In this document: positions 1 to 9,236 of the stretch, in pieces
Layout: each line of letters opens with the position of its first letter
How positions within the stretch are numbered: position 1 is the stretch's first letter
Assembly (NCBI GenBank): GCA_937888485.1
Contig: CALAQQ010000144.1
Coordinates: 1 to 62,153 of the forward strand
Length of the DNA: 62,153 nt
Direction of reading: 5' to 3'
Origin: an uncultured Clostridia bacterium
Lineage (GTDB): Bacteria; Bacillota; Clostridia; Oscillospirales; Acutalibacteraceae
Made by a program: the position numbers and the translations under genes
Notes under the pieces: model-generated
What the model was told of the DNA's origin: nothing
Seen by the model: the letters and a program-made list of their open reading frames with translations, nothing else
Databases searched by the model: none

Positions 1-2
1 TA

Positions 3-1166
3 AAGGACCCCGTCTGGAAATATAACTGGGTCAAAGAAAACGAGCCCGAAAACTTTAAGCGTGTTTATAAATGGCTTGACGTCAAGGAATACATAATCTG
101 CCGCATGACAGATAAATTCGTAATGACTCCCGACTCCGCATTCGGAACTCTGCTCTACGATATCCGTAAGGGTAAGGAAGGCTTCAGCAAAACAATCTGC
201 AACCTTCTCGGAGTTAATCCCGACCATATGCCCGACCTCATCGATTGCACCGACAAGGCAGGCGGTCTTACCGCAAAAGCTGCCGCAGAGCTCGGTCTTA
301 AAGAAGGCACAGCGGTATTCGGCGGAGGCGGCGATGCTTCGCTCATCGGTGTCGGTGCGGGAAGCGTTGAACTCGGCGATACACATATTTACAACGGAAC
401 ATCGGGCTGGGCATCAACCGTTGTCGACAAGAGCATTGTTGACGCCTCGGCAATGATTGCGGCAATAGTCGGCGCACAGAAAGACCGTTTCAACTACTTT
501 GCTGAGCTTGAAACCGCAGGCAAATGCCTCGAATGGGTAAAGGATCACCTTGCACTCGATGAAATCGGCATTTTCCTCAACAAAACCGACGTTGCAGAGT
601 CCGATGAAACAGTTTACACCAGCCTCTACGACTATCTTTCAAAGGTGGTCAACGAAATCCCCGCAGGCAGTCAGGGAGTTATCTTCACTCCGTGGCTTCA
701 CGGCAACCGCTGTCCGTTTGAAGACCCCAACTCAAGAGGTATGTTCTTCAACATCAGCCTCGATGTCGGTAAGACAGAGCTTATCCGTTCGGTTATTGAG
801 GGCGTTTGCATGCACATGCGCTGGTTCCTCGATACTCAGGATAAGAAAATCAAAACTTCACAGACAGTCCGTTTCGTAGGCGGCGGCGCACTCAGCGATG
901 TTACCTGCCAGATTCTTGCGGACATTACGGGCAGAACAATCGAAACCGTCGATTCTCCCCAGAACGTCGGCGCAGTCGGTGCGGCTGTTATTATGGCAGT
1001 CGGTCTCGGAGTGCTTGACGATGTTTCCAAGGCAAAGAAGCTCATTCCCGCAAAGAAAACCTTCAGACCCAATCCCGCTAACAAAGAGGTTTATGACCGC
1101 AACTACGCTGTTTATAAAACTCTTTATAAAAATAACAAAGAAGCATTCAAGGCTCTCAACAGCTGA
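3..1166 (+). CDS. FGGY-family carbohydrate kinase, 3' part (start lies before the window)
   Basis: The reading frame is open from base 3, so this is the C-terminal 387 residues of a protein of about 500. It would phosphorylate a sugar or polyol with ATP in the cytoplasm, as xylulokinase does. Visible support: the FGGGGDASLIGVGAG segment near residue 100, the NGTSGW phosphate-binding turn, and the late glycine-rich FVGGGALSD and VGAVGAAVIMAVG segments typical of the second actin-like FGGY domain. The first in-frame ATG (105) falls inside a conserved segment (KWLDVKEYIICRMTDKF), so it is not the true start. The family does not fix the substrate; xylulose is only the closest guess. A lipoprotein gene follows after 27 bases. 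Confidence 0.85.
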   Translation, partial: KDPVWKYNWVKENEPENFKRVYKWLDVKEYIICRMTDKFVMTPDSAFGTLLYDIRKGKEGFSKTICNLLGVNPDHMPDLIDCTDKAGGLTAKAAAELGLKEGTAVFGGGGDASLIGVGAGSVELGDTHIYNGTSGWASTVVDKSIVDASAMIAAIVGAQKDRFNYFAELETAGKCLEWVKDHLALDEIGIFLNKTDVAESDETVYTSLYDYLSKVVNEIPAGSQGVIFTPWLHGNRCPFEDPNSRGMFFNISLDVGKTELIRSVIEGVCMHMRWFLDTQDKKIKTSQTVRFVGGGALSDVTCQILADITGRTIETVDSPQNVGAVGAAVIMAVGLGVLDDVSKAKKLIPAKKTFRPNPANKEVYDRNYAVYKTLYKNNKEAFKALNS

Positions 1167-1193
1167 GAATCTTCAAACGAAAGGATAATTATC

Positions 1194-1898
1194 ATGAAAA
1201 AATATTTTGCTCTTATTCTCTCAGTTATCATCATTCTCACTTTGTTCACAGCTTGCAAGCCCCAGATCAAAAACGGCGCTGTTCTTCAGAACGGTGCAGG
1301 CGGAGAAATTGCGGTTGTAACCTCACCTGACGGCGGTATCGTCAGAGACGAAGCAGGCAACCTCATCGTTCTTGTTACAGACCATAACGGCAAAAACATC
1401 AAAAATGAAAACGGCGAATACCAGACAAACGCTGTCAACATGGACCATGCATTCGTTATGGGCAGACGTGTTGAAGCAAAGTACTATTCGGTTGAAATTC
1501 CCAACGGCTGGTCAGATGCACATACTCTCAACGACCTTAGCATCACAAAAGACGGAACAGACGAATCACTCGTTATCAGCGTAAGAGAAAATGAATCAGC
1601 TACCCAGGCAATGGAAAAGGTTGCTCCTCTTTTTGACAACGCAAAAAAAATGTATGCAAACACCAGAGTTGATAACACAGTAATCGAAATCAACGACGAA
1701 ATCACCGCTAACTACATTTCATTCTTTATTCCTCACCAGAAAACAGATGAAAACGGAAATAAATATTCCGCTTATCTCGGCTTCTTCTTCTTCGAAGCAG
1801 CAGGTCAGACCTATTCGGTTAAAATCGAAGGCCGCCGCGACCTCAGCGAAAACCTTGAAGAATTCACAAAGATTATTTCGTCACTCAACTTCCGCTGA
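1194..1898 (+). CDS. Putative lipoprotein of unknown function
   Basis: The N-terminus is a lipoprotein signal: two lysines, a hydrophobic run and the lipobox LFTAC with Cys21 as the predicted lipidated residue. The 234-residue product would thus be anchored outside the cytoplasmic membrane. The mature part begins with a low-complexity stretch rich in DGG, DEAGN and ENGEY turns, followed by a compact domain ending in a YSVKIEGRRDLSENLEEFTKIISSLNF segment, which recalls small secreted domains that score a protein of PsbP/DUF1795 type, though I cannot assign a family. AAAGGA sits just ahead of the ATG. It lies between a sugar kinase and mreB, and nothing shows it belongs functionally to either. 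Confidence 0.75.
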   Translation: MKKYFALILSVIIILTLFTACKPQIKNGAVLQNGAGGEIAVVTSPDGGIVRDEAGNLIVLVTDHNGKNIKNENGEYQTNAVNMDHAFVMGRRVEAKYYSVEIPNGWSDAHTLNDLSITKDGTDESLVISVRENESATQAMEKVAPLFDNAKKMYANTRVDNTVIEINDEITANYISFFIPHQKTDENGNKYSAYLGFFFFEAAGQTYSVKIEGRRDLSENLEEFTKIISSLNFR

Positions 1899-1924
1899 TA
1901 AATCTTTATTAAGGAGATAACACT

Positions 1925-2941
1925 ATGCTTTTTACTCAGGATATCGGTATAGATTTAGGCACCGCCAACACCCTTGTTTTCGTTAAGGGCAAGGGAATAG
2001 TTATTCGTGAACCCTCCGTTGTTGCCGTTGACCAGAAGAGCAACCCTCCCAGAGTTGTTGCAGTCGGCATGGAAGCAAAGGAAATGATTGGCAGAACACC
2101 CGGTTCAATCACGGCTGTCCGTCCTCTTAAAGACGGCGTTATTGCCGATTTCGAAATTACTGCGGAAATGATTGCCGCATTTATCAAAAGAACCGCTAAA
2201 AGATCGCCTTTTGCAAAAATCAGAGTCCTTATCTGCATACCTTCGGGCGTTACCGAGGTTGAAAGAAAGGCTGTTTATGATGCCGCAAAGAGCGCAGGCG
2301 CAAAATATGTAAGCCTTATCGAAGAACCCATGGCTGCAGCTATCGGTGCAGGTCTTCCTGTCAGCGAAGCAACAGGCAGCATGGTCGTTGATATCGGCGG
2401 CGGAACATCCGAAGTTGCCGTTATTTCACTCGGCGACGTTGTTACCGCAAACTCGGCAAGAGTTGCAGGCGACAACTTCGACGAAGCAATCATTAACTAT
2501 ATCAAGAAAAAATACAACCTTCTTATCGGCGAAAGAACCGCAGAAGATATCAAAATCAAAATCGGTTCGGCATATCCCTATGAAGGCGAAGGCACTATCA
2601 ACATCAAGGGCAGAAACCTTATGGACGGTCTTCCCAAGAATGTTGACATAACAAGCGAAGAAATCCGTGAAGCTATGTCCGACACCGTTTCCCAGATTGT
2701 TGATGCCGTTAAGTCGACCCTCGAAAAGACTCCTCCCGAACTTGCCGCGGACATCATTGACCACGGCATTATGCTTACAGGCGGCGGTGCACTTCTCAGA
2801 GGTCTTGACAAGCTCATTGCAACCGAAACAAAAATTCCCGTTCTTATCGCAGAAAATCCCCTCGACTGCGTTGCAGACGGAACAGGCATCTGCCTTGAAA
2901 ACAATACTCTCAACGTAACAGGCAATAAAAAATATATCTAA
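1925..2941 (+). CDS. mreB: Rod-shape-determining actin homologue MreB
   Basis: Bacterial actin that forms membrane-bound filaments and positions the lateral cell-wall synthesis machinery. The 338-residue length is normal. Actin-fold motifs are in order: phosphate-1 loop DLGTANT near residue 10, phosphate-2 loop DIGGGTSEVAVISLG near 158, and the adenosine motif LTGGGALLRGL near 285. A good AAGGAG stands before the ATG. mreC follows 11 bases later, and mreD and a class B PBP lie downstream, so this heads an elongasome operon. It is distinguished from the related Mbl/DnaK only by overall sequence feel and operon position; a second MreB-like paralogue may exist elsewhere in the genome. Confidence 0.95.
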   Translation: MLFTQDIGIDLGTANTLVFVKGKGIVIREPSVVAVDQKSNPPRVVAVGMEAKEMIGRTPGSITAVRPLKDGVIADFEITAEMIAAFIKRTAKRSPFAKIRVLICIPSGVTEVERKAVYDAAKSAGAKYVSLIEEPMAAAIGAGLPVSEATGSMVVDIGGGTSEVAVISLGDVVTANSARVAGDNFDEAIINYIKKKYNLLIGERTAEDIKIKIGSAYPYEGEGTINIKGRNLMDGLPKNVDITSEEIREAMSDTVSQIVDAVKSTLEKTPPELAADIIDHGIMLTGGGALLRGLDKLIATETKIPVLIAENPLDCVADGTGICLENNTLNVTGNKKYI

Positions 2942-2952
2942 GGTGATTAACG

Positions 2953-3795
2953 ATGATCCGCTTTCTGAAAAGCTCTGCTTTTAAAATATTTGCAATCGTG
3001 GCCGCAGCTCTGCTTGCAGGCTCGGTGTTTGCGCTTGCATCAAGAAGCGGTTCTTCACCGCTCACAAGTGTGACAAGCTTTATTTTCGGGCCTGTTTCCC
3101 GAGCCGCATCGTATGTTGTCTCGGATTTTAAGAATCTTCCGGTTTCATTCCGTTCTTCCTCTGCTCTTGCAAGGGAAATCGAAGGTCTTGAGAAAGAGAT
3201 TGACAGGCTCACCCGTCAGCTTGTTGACTATGAACAGGCAAAGAGCAAAAACGCCTTCTATCAGGAGTTCCTTGAAATCAAGGAAGAACACAGCGACTAT
3301 GTTTTTGCCGAAGCCGCAATTATCGGCAGGGATTCTGCCGACCGTCTGGGTTCTTTCACCCTGAACAAGGGGTCAACAAGCGATATCAGCGTCAATGACC
3401 CCGTTATCTACGGCGATTATCTTGTGGGCATTGTTTCCTCAGTTACCCCGACCCGTTGCACGGTCAACACAATACTTAACCCCGAAGTAAACGTCAGCGC
3501 ATATGAAGTGCGTACCCGTGACCTCGGATTTGTGACCTCATCGGTTGCACTCGCTGAGGAGGGTCACTGCCATATGCCGGGTCTGTCAACCTCAACAGCC
3601 ATCACCGCAGGCGGAATAGTCTGCACATCGGGTGTCGGCGGAATTTATCCGCGTGACCTTGTTATCGGTACGGTTGTTGATATCGTTGACGGTACGGTTG
3701 ACATCTCCGCAAGCGCAGTTATCGAACCCGGCGTTGACCTCGGCGAAATCACCGATGTTTTCATCATCACATCATTTGACGGACAAAATCAATAA
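2953..3795 (+). CDS. mreC: Rod-shape-determining protein MreC
   Basis: Bitopic membrane protein of the elongasome that bridges MreB inside to PBP2 outside. The 280-residue product has an N-terminal membrane segment (about 10-28), a coiled-coil stretch (about 70-100, with the ALAREIEGLEKEIDRLTRQL heptads) and a C-terminal beta-rich domain with the family's VIGRD...LNKGS, GDYLVGIV and SGVGGIYPRDLVIGTV segments. It follows mreB after 11 bases. The stop is at once followed by a short palindromic repeat and an unrelated gene before mreD resumes. Confidence 0.95.
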   Translation: MIRFLKSSAFKIFAIVAAALLAGSVFALASRSGSSPLTSVTSFIFGPVSRAASYVVSDFKNLPVSFRSSSALAREIEGLEKEIDRLTRQLVDYEQAKSKNAFYQEFLEIKEEHSDYVFAEAAIIGRDSADRLGSFTLNKGSTSDISVNDPVIYGDYLVGIVSSVTPTRCTVNTILNPEVNVSAYEVRTRDLGFVTSSVALAEEGHCHMPGLSTSTAITAGGIVCTSGVGGIYPRDLVIGTVVDIVDGTVDISASAVIEPGVDLGEITDVFIITSFDGQNQ

Positions 3796-3828
3796 TTCAC
3801 CATGCACAATTCGCAATGCGCAATTATT
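3791..3828. repeat. Palindromic AATTCGCAATGCGCAATT-type repeat
   Basis: A short interspersed element made of permuted AATT/GCG/CATT blocks, beginning AATAATTCACC and ending GCGCAATTATT, so its ends are complementary. It overlaps the last codons of mreC. Related blocks occur at 9903-9936 and 17030-17066, with a remnant near 26855. Its position at the edge of the gene inserted between mreC and mreD suggests it marks an insertion or rearrangement boundary (inference). Confidence 0.6.
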
Positions 3829-3842
3829 GTGAAAGGAGTTTT

Positions 3843-4499
3843 ATGGGAGCATCTTTTACTATTTTTCTGCTTTTTCCTCTTTTTTTCATAATTGTGATTC
3901 CCGGTATGATTCTTGATTTCGCAACAGGAAATGCTGAAACAGAAATCGTTCTTCCTTATGAGCCCGAAAAAGGCACTGTATGGGAATGTGACCTTGATGA
4001 CCAATATTTCAAGCTTGTAGAAACTGAAACTGACGGTAATAATCAGATTTTTTATATCCGTCCGAAAATCTTTTCTATTCCAAACTCAGAACAAGGTCAG
4101 TTCAGCAAAATAGTTTTTACGGATGAAAACGAAAACGAAAAAACTTATTATGTCCGTAACAATTCTGATACTCCTGAATACTTTGACCTTTATGTTTATG
4201 CTCCGGGCGAATATGTTGACTTTGATTACACGGTAAAACCCGAAAAACCCGTTCGTTCATATTCATGGCATGTCCAGATTGCTGAAGCTGATTATGTTTT
4301 GTATAATCCCGATGTTGACAGCGAAGAAACAACCTTCACGGTTGTTCATCCTCTCGATGATAACACGAGAAGTTATTATACAATCGGCTTTTACTACGGA
4401 CCTCATTCGGGCGACAGTAAAGAAAGCTATAACATAACTTATTCAGTTACCGAAAACGGCGCTGAAATAACAAAAGAATCTCATAATTTTTATGACTGA
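3843..4499 (+). CDS. Membrane-anchored protein of unknown function inserted in the mre operon
   Basis: I do not recognise this 218-residue protein. I chose ATG 3843 because AAAGGAG precedes it at ideal spacing; the in-frame extension upstream runs through the palindromic repeat. One strongly hydrophobic N-terminal segment (about residues 4-24, FTIFLLFPLFFIIVIPGMIL) is followed by a hydrophilic, aromatic- and acidic-rich domain that would lie outside the membrane, with an IYRPKIF-like and YDLYVYAPGEYVDF beta-rich look. It is AT-richer in codon choice than mreC and mreD, and it is bounded upstream by a repeat. Both suggest late entry into the operon. A role in envelope growth is only suggested by position. 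Confidence 0.7.
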   Translation: MGASFTIFLLFPLFFIIVIPGMILDFATGNAETEIVLPYEPEKGTVWECDLDDQYFKLVETETDGNNQIFYIRPKIFSIPNSEQGQFSKIVFTDENENEKTYYVRNNSDTPEYFDLYVYAPGEYVDFDYTVKPEKPVRSYSWHVQIAEADYVLYNPDVDSEETTFTVVHPLDDNTRSYYTIGFYYGPHSGDSKESYNITYSVTENGAEITKESHNFYD

Positions 4500-4504
4500 T
4501 TAAC

Positions 4505-5023
4505 ATGACTTTAGAAACGCAGAAGAAAAATTTGATATTCCGTAGGCTCAGCCTTGCTCTGATACTGCTGCTGATATCCGTTATGCAAAATACAAACGGC
4601 TTGTTTCCGCAGATTTTCGGCGTCAGGGCTTTGCTTCTTATACCCGCCGTCGTCTGCATTTCTATGTTCGAGCGCGATATATGGGGCATGATGCTCGGTC
4701 TTTTTGCGGGAGCTCTCTGGGATGTTTTCGCATCAGGTGCAAGCTTCAACGCTCTTTTTCTTCTGACAACGGGTTTCCTTTGCGGAACTCTTATCAACAC
4801 GATAATGCGTAACAACATTGTTACCGCTTCGATTCTGACCTTTATTTTCTCCGCAATCTATAACATAGGCTATTGGTTCTTCAATTTTATTTTTATAAAA
4901 CTCGATTCCGCTGTTTTTATGCTCCTGCGCTATTATCTGCCGGGCATTGCATACACAACGGTTTTTGTTCCGATAATATTTATAATCATCAGAGCTGTGG
5001 AAAAGAAATTCTCTGATGAATAA
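4505..5023 (+). CDS. mreD: Rod-shape-determining protein MreD
   Basis: Small polytopic membrane protein of the elongasome. It has 172 residues with about five hydrophobic segments. Sequence conservation in MreD is low, but the pattern RALLLIPAVVCISMFERDIWGMMLGLFAGALWDV near the middle is characteristic, as is the position between mreC and a PBP2 gene. The start lies five bases after the preceding stop. PBP2 follows after 26 bases with its own AAAGGCAGGG-type site. Confidence 0.88.
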   Translation: MTLETQKKNLIFRRLSLALILLLISVMQNTNGLFPQIFGVRALLLIPAVVCISMFERDIWGMMLGLFAGALWDVFASGASFNALFLLTTGFLCGTLINTIMRNNIVTASILTFIFSAIYNIGYWFFNFIFIKLDSAVFMLLRYYLPGIAYTTVFVPIIFIIIRAVEKKFSDE

Positions 5024-5049
5024 TATTCTTAAAGAAAGGCAGGGATTTT

Positions 5050-7089
5050 ATGCACGTTAAAATTACGGGTACAAGACGTATTGTTTCCATTTGTGTTCTT
5101 CTTGCCTTTTTTGCGTTTTTCATATTCGACCTTGTAAAGATTCAGATTGTTGACGGTCCCGAATATGCTGCCGCAAGTAACGCTGTTTCCGAAAGAACGG
5201 CAGTTATTTCTGCCGCAAGAGGCGAAATCGTTGACTGCAACGGTCAGGAGCTTGTCTATAACGCTCAGGGTTATTCGCTGATTTTTGACTATGCATATTT
5301 CCCGACCGAACAGGCTGAGAGAAACGCCATTATTTCCAATCTTATCGACCTTTTTGAAAAAAATTCTCTTGAATGGGTCGACAATCTTCCTCTTGTTTTT
5401 GATGAGAACGGTGCTGTCGTTTATAAAGAGGACAGCGATAATCTTATTAAAGAAATGAAGAGCGAGGACATGCTTAATCTAAACGATTATGCAACTGCTC
5501 AGAACTGCTTCGATGCACTTGTTTCAAGATACAATCTCGAAGAATATCCTTTGGAAAAACAAAGAAAAATCGCTTCCGTATGCTATGAAATGAAACGTCT
5601 TTTCTTCAGCATCGGATATCCCTATACATTCGCAACCGACGTTCCCGATTCCGTTATTTCTTACGTTAAGGAGAATAACGCAACCTATCCGGGCGTTGAT
5701 GTAAACATTGTTCCCGTAAGACAGTATCTCGACGGAACTCTTGCACCCCATGTTCTCGGAAGAATCGGTGCGATTGATGCCGACGAATACAAAAAACTCA
5801 AAAACGAAGGCTATAAAATAACCGACCTTATCGGTAAAAGCGGTATTGAACTCGCCATGGAAGAATATCTCAAGGGTACAGACGGCGAGGAAACCATTTA
5901 TTGGGATGGCGACGGCAACAAATCCAGCGCCGTAACCGTTCAGCCCGTTCAGGGCAACACCGTTGTTCTTACCATTGATGCAGGTCTCCAGAAGGTTGCA
6001 CAGGATTCACTGCGCAACACGCTTCTCGACTTTGCAGGCGAGGGCAGAGGTAATCTCGTTGACGATGCCGGTGCAGTTGTCGTTCTCAACTGCAAAACAG
6101 GTGCAATCCTTGCAAGCGCATCATATCCGACCTACGATATTTCTCAATACAGCGAAAACGCAAAGGCTCTCAACGAAGACACCTCCGCACCTCTCTGGAA
6201 CAGAGCTCTCCTTTCAACCTATGCAACAGGTTCAACAATGAAGCCTTCCGTTGCAATTGCGGCTCTTGAAGAGGGTCTTATTGACGATGAATACACCGTT
6301 TACTGCTCGGGTATGTATAACTACCTCGGTCAGAACTTCAAATGCGAACAGTCCCATAAAACCCGATTTGTAAATGTTATCAATGCAATCGATGAATCCT
6401 GCAACACCTTCTTCTATGAGGTCGGCAAGAATCTCGGCATTGAAAAAATGAATGAATACAGAACCCTTTTCGGTCTCGGTTCAAAAACGGGATGTGAACT
6501 CGGTGAAGCATCAGGTATTCTCGACAGTCCCGAATACCGCACCTCTCTCGGTCAGAAATGGCTTCCCGGCTTCGTTGTTCAGTCGGCTATCGGTCAGGCA
6601 GGCAACCTTTTCACTCCCATTCAGCTTGCAAATTACTGCGCCGTTATTGCAAACGGCGGAACAAGATATAAAACCCATTTCATTAAAAGCATAAAGAGCT
6701 ACGATTATTCTCAGACAATAATCGAAACCAAACCCGAAATCCTTTCTCAGATGGCTCTTTCGGACGAAACTCTCAGTACCGTTCACTACGGCATGTATGC
6801 TGTCGGTGCAAGGTCTTCATATTTCAAAGACAGCCCCGTACAGATAGCCGCAAAAACAGGAACTTCTCAGGAAATCCGTCAGCTTAGCGGTCATTCCGTC
6901 AAGGTAAACAACGGTTTCCTTATTGCTTTCGCGCCCTATGAAAACCCTGAAATCGCTATTGCCGTTGTCGGCGAAGGTTTCAGAGCAGGTTCAAGACTTT
7001 CTCCCGTAGTTGCCGCAATATGCGAGTATTATTTCGGACAGAGCGATAGCATGCAGACAAATCAACAGGAAAATATTCTTATTCCCTGA
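5050..7089 (+). CDS. mrdA: Penicillin-binding protein 2 (class B transpeptidase of the elongasome)
   Basis: Membrane-anchored D,D-transpeptidase that cross-links lateral-wall peptidoglycan in the SEDS/MreBCD complex. The 679-residue product has an N-terminal membrane segment (about 12-30), the PBP dimerisation domain (with GEIVDCNGQEL and the DLIGKSGIELAMEEYLKGTDG segment near 258) and a transpeptidase domain. The catalytic triad motifs are seen: S395-T-M-K (SxxK), SCN in DESCNTFF, and K602TGT. It follows mreD in the same operon and precedes minD by 22 bases. The partner SEDS protein RodA is not in this window. Confidence 0.93.
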   Translation: MHVKITGTRRIVSICVLLAFFAFFIFDLVKIQIVDGPEYAAASNAVSERTAVISAARGEIVDCNGQELVYNAQGYSLIFDYAYFPTEQAERNAIISNLIDLFEKNSLEWVDNLPLVFDENGAVVYKEDSDNLIKEMKSEDMLNLNDYATAQNCFDALVSRYNLEEYPLEKQRKIASVCYEMKRLFFSIGYPYTFATDVPDSVISYVKENNATYPGVDVNIVPVRQYLDGTLAPHVLGRIGAIDADEYKKLKNEGYKITDLIGKSGIELAMEEYLKGTDGEETIYWDGDGNKSSAVTVQPVQGNTVVLTIDAGLQKVAQDSLRNTLLDFAGEGRGNLVDDAGAVVVLNCKTGAILASASYPTYDISQYSENAKALNEDTSAPLWNRALLSTYATGSTMKPSVAIAALEEGLIDDEYTVYCSGMYNYLGQNFKCEQSHKTRFVNVINAIDESCNTFFYEVGKNLGIEKMNEYRTLFGLGSKTGCELGEASGILDSPEYRTSLGQKWLPGFVVQSAIGQAGNLFTPIQLANYCAVIANGGTRYKTHFIKSIKSYDYSQTIIETKPEILSQMALSDETLSTVHYGMYAVGARSSYFKDSPVQIAAKTGTSQEIRQLSGHSVKVNNGFLIAFAPYENPEIAIAVVGEGFRAGSRLSPVVAAICEYYFGQSDSMQTNQQENILIP

Positions 7090-7111
7090 TTCATTTCAAG
7101 AGGTGACAACA

Positions 7112-7834
7112 ATGGCTGAAATTATAGTTATTGCTTCGGGTAAAGGCGGCTCAGGCAAATCCTCTTTTACCGCAGGTGTCGGCAGAGCACTTGCCAATCT
7201 CGGAAAAAAAGTTCTTGCAATCGACTGTGATATCGGTCTGCGTTCGCTCGACCTTCTTTTCGGAGTTACGGAAAACGTCGTTTTTGACTGGGGCGACCTC
7301 ATCTGCGAAAGATGTGACCTTGAACAGGCACTCATCAAAGCGGAAATCGACCTTCTCGCAGCTCCCCGTAACTACAGCGACGATTTTACTCCCGAAAAAA
7401 CAGCCACTCTCTTTAATTCTCTTTCGAAATATTATGATTACATACTTCTCGATTCCCCCGCAGGCATAGACAGAGGATTTCAGCTTGCCGCAAGCGGTGC
7501 AAGCAGTGCGGTTATTATAACAACACCCGATAACATCTGCGTCAGAAGCTGTTCAAGAGCCTTCGATGAACTTCGCAGACTCGGTATTGAGGATACAAGA
7601 CTCGTCATAAATATGTTTGAAGTCAAGCCCGTCTGCAAGAAAAAACTTCTCAACATCGACCAATGCATCGACGAAACGGGCATTCAGCTTCTCGGCATTA
7701 TTCCCAGAGATATTGCCGTCGGATATTCATCCGTTACGGGTGAAACTCCCGGCGAATTTTCTCCCTCAACCCTTGCCTATAAGCGAATTGCAAAACGTAT
7801 AACGGGTCAGCGTGTACCCTTGGTTTGTGAGTGA
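7112..7834 (+). CDS. minD: MinD-like deviant Walker A ATPase (septum-site determination)
   Basis: Start chosen at ATG 7112 with AGGTGA just upstream. The 240-residue protein has the deviant Walker A SGKGGSGKSS at residues 8-17 (Ser instead of the usual Thr), the IDCDIGLRSLDLLFG segment close to MinD's DTDIGLRNLDVVMG, and LLDSPAGID as the switch II/Walker B region. This favours MinD over ParA or Mrp. In division-site control MinD binds the membrane as an ATP dimer and recruits MinC. Odd points: minC is missing from the usual mreBCD-minC-minD order, and the C-terminal tail (KRIAKRITGQRVPLVCE) is a poor match to the usual amphipathic targeting helix. Confidence 0.8.
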   Translation: MAEIIVIASGKGGSGKSSFTAGVGRALANLGKKVLAIDCDIGLRSLDLLFGVTENVVFDWGDLICERCDLEQALIKAEIDLLAAPRNYSDDFTPEKTATLFNSLSKYYDYILLDSPAGIDRGFQLAASGASSAVIITTPDNICVRSCSRAFDELRRLGIEDTRLVINMFEVKPVCKKKLLNIDQCIDETGIQLLGIIPRDIAVGYSSVTGETPGEFSPSTLAYKRIAKRITGQRVPLVCE

Positions 7835-7840
7835 TATATT

Positions 7841-9208
7841 ATGGAAAACCGTACCATTGCCGCCATTGCAACTCCGAATGCACCGGGCGGTATCGGAATT
7901 GTCAGAATTTCGGGTGAAAATGCACTTGAAATCGCCGACAAAATATTCCGACCCCTCAGCGGTAAAGCTCTTACGGAAAGTAAGGGTTACCGTGCATATT
8001 TCGGAGATGTTTATGATAATAACGAAAAAATCGACGAGGCTGTTTGCCTCGTTTTTCGTGCGCCCTCAAGCTATACGGGCGAAGATACCGCCGAGATTTC
8101 GTGCCACGGCGGTCTTTATATAACAAAACGTGTTCTGCGTGCCGCACTTGATGCAGGCGCACTTCCCGCAGAGGCAGGGGAATTCACAAAAAAAGCCTTC
8201 CTCAACGGTAAGCTTGACCTTGCCGCCGCCGAAAGCGTTATGTCGCTCATCGGTGCATCGGGCAAACAAGCCGCAACAGCCGCACTCAATACTCTTGACG
8301 GAAATCTCAGCCGTGAAATCAGAAAATGTGCCGATGAAATTATCGGAATCTGCGCATCACTTGCCGCATGGGTCGATTATCCCGATGAGGATATCGAAGA
8401 TACGGGTGCAGGGGACATGCTTCCCGTTTTTGAAAGAACAAAATCAGCTCTTGCCGATATTATCCGCCGTTATGACTGCGGACGAGCCGTCACCGACGGA
8501 ATTGATGCCGTCATTGTCGGAAAACCCAACGTCGGCAAGTCAACCCTCATGAATATGCTCACGGGCTTTGAACGTTCAATCGTCACCGATATCGCAGGCA
8601 CAACCCGTGATGTTGTTGAAGAAAAAATCGTTCTCGGTGAAATCATCATGCGTGTTGCCGATACCGCAGGTATCCGTGAAACAGAGAACATCGTTGAAAA
8701 CATCGGTGTCAATCTTGCAAAACGCCGACTTGAAAGAGCCGAGCTTGTGCTTGCCGTTTTTGATTCAAGCATGCCGATAAACAGCGACGACCTTGACATC
8801 ATTGAGCAGTGCAAAGGGAAAAAGGCAATTGCTCTTCTCAATAAATCCGACCTGCCCATGGCGGCAGACAGAAAAATCATCGACGACAATTTCCCATATA
8901 CCGTTGAGCTTTCCGCTTCGACGGGCGAGGGGAGAGATGCGCTTGAAAATGCAGTGCGCTCGATTTTCAGAACAAACGAGTTCGACCCGAATTCGGCATG
9001 TCTGACGAGTGAAAGACAAAGACAGTGCTGTGTCAATGCGCTGAATCATATTGACGAGGCAATTTCCGCACTCAATATGGGTGTCACCCTTGATGCGGTC
9101 AATGTATGCGCCGACTGTGCCATTGATGCGCTTCTCGAACTTACGGGTGACAGAGCAACCTCCGCCGTTGTTGATGAGGTTTTCTCAAGATTCTGCGTTG
9201 GTAAATAA
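7841..9208 (+). CDS. mnmE: tRNA-modification GTPase MnmE
   Basis: With MnmG it installs the 5-(carboxy)aminomethyl group on wobble U34 of certain tRNAs. The 455-residue protein has the folate-binding N-terminal domain (TIAAIATPNAPGGIGIVRISG), a helical domain, an inserted GTPase (G1 GKPNVGKST, G2 DIAGTTRD, G3 DTAGI, G4 NKSD) and the invariant C-terminal FCVGK tail whose Cys is catalytic. Its start is six bases after the minD stop, so it is probably co-transcribed with the shape genes. mnmG lies downstream after one small gene and a 334-base gap. Confidence 0.97.
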   Translation: MENRTIAAIATPNAPGGIGIVRISGENALEIADKIFRPLSGKALTESKGYRAYFGDVYDNNEKIDEAVCLVFRAPSSYTGEDTAEISCHGGLYITKRVLRAALDAGALPAEAGEFTKKAFLNGKLDLAAAESVMSLIGASGKQAATAALNTLDGNLSREIRKCADEIIGICASLAAWVDYPDEDIEDTGAGDMLPVFERTKSALADIIRRYDCGRAVTDGIDAVIVGKPNVGKSTLMNMLTGFERSIVTDIAGTTRDVVEEKIVLGEIIMRVADTAGIRETENIVENIGVNLAKRRLERAELVLAVFDSSMPINSDDLDIIEQCKGKKAIALLNKSDLPMAADRKIIDDNFPYTVELSASTGEGRDALENAVRSIFRTNEFDPNSACLTSERQRQCCVNALNHIDEAISALNMGVTLDAVNVCADCAIDALLELTGDRATSAVVDEVFSRFCVGK

Positions 9209-9236
9209 AATTTAAAGAAAAAACGAGGATAATAAT

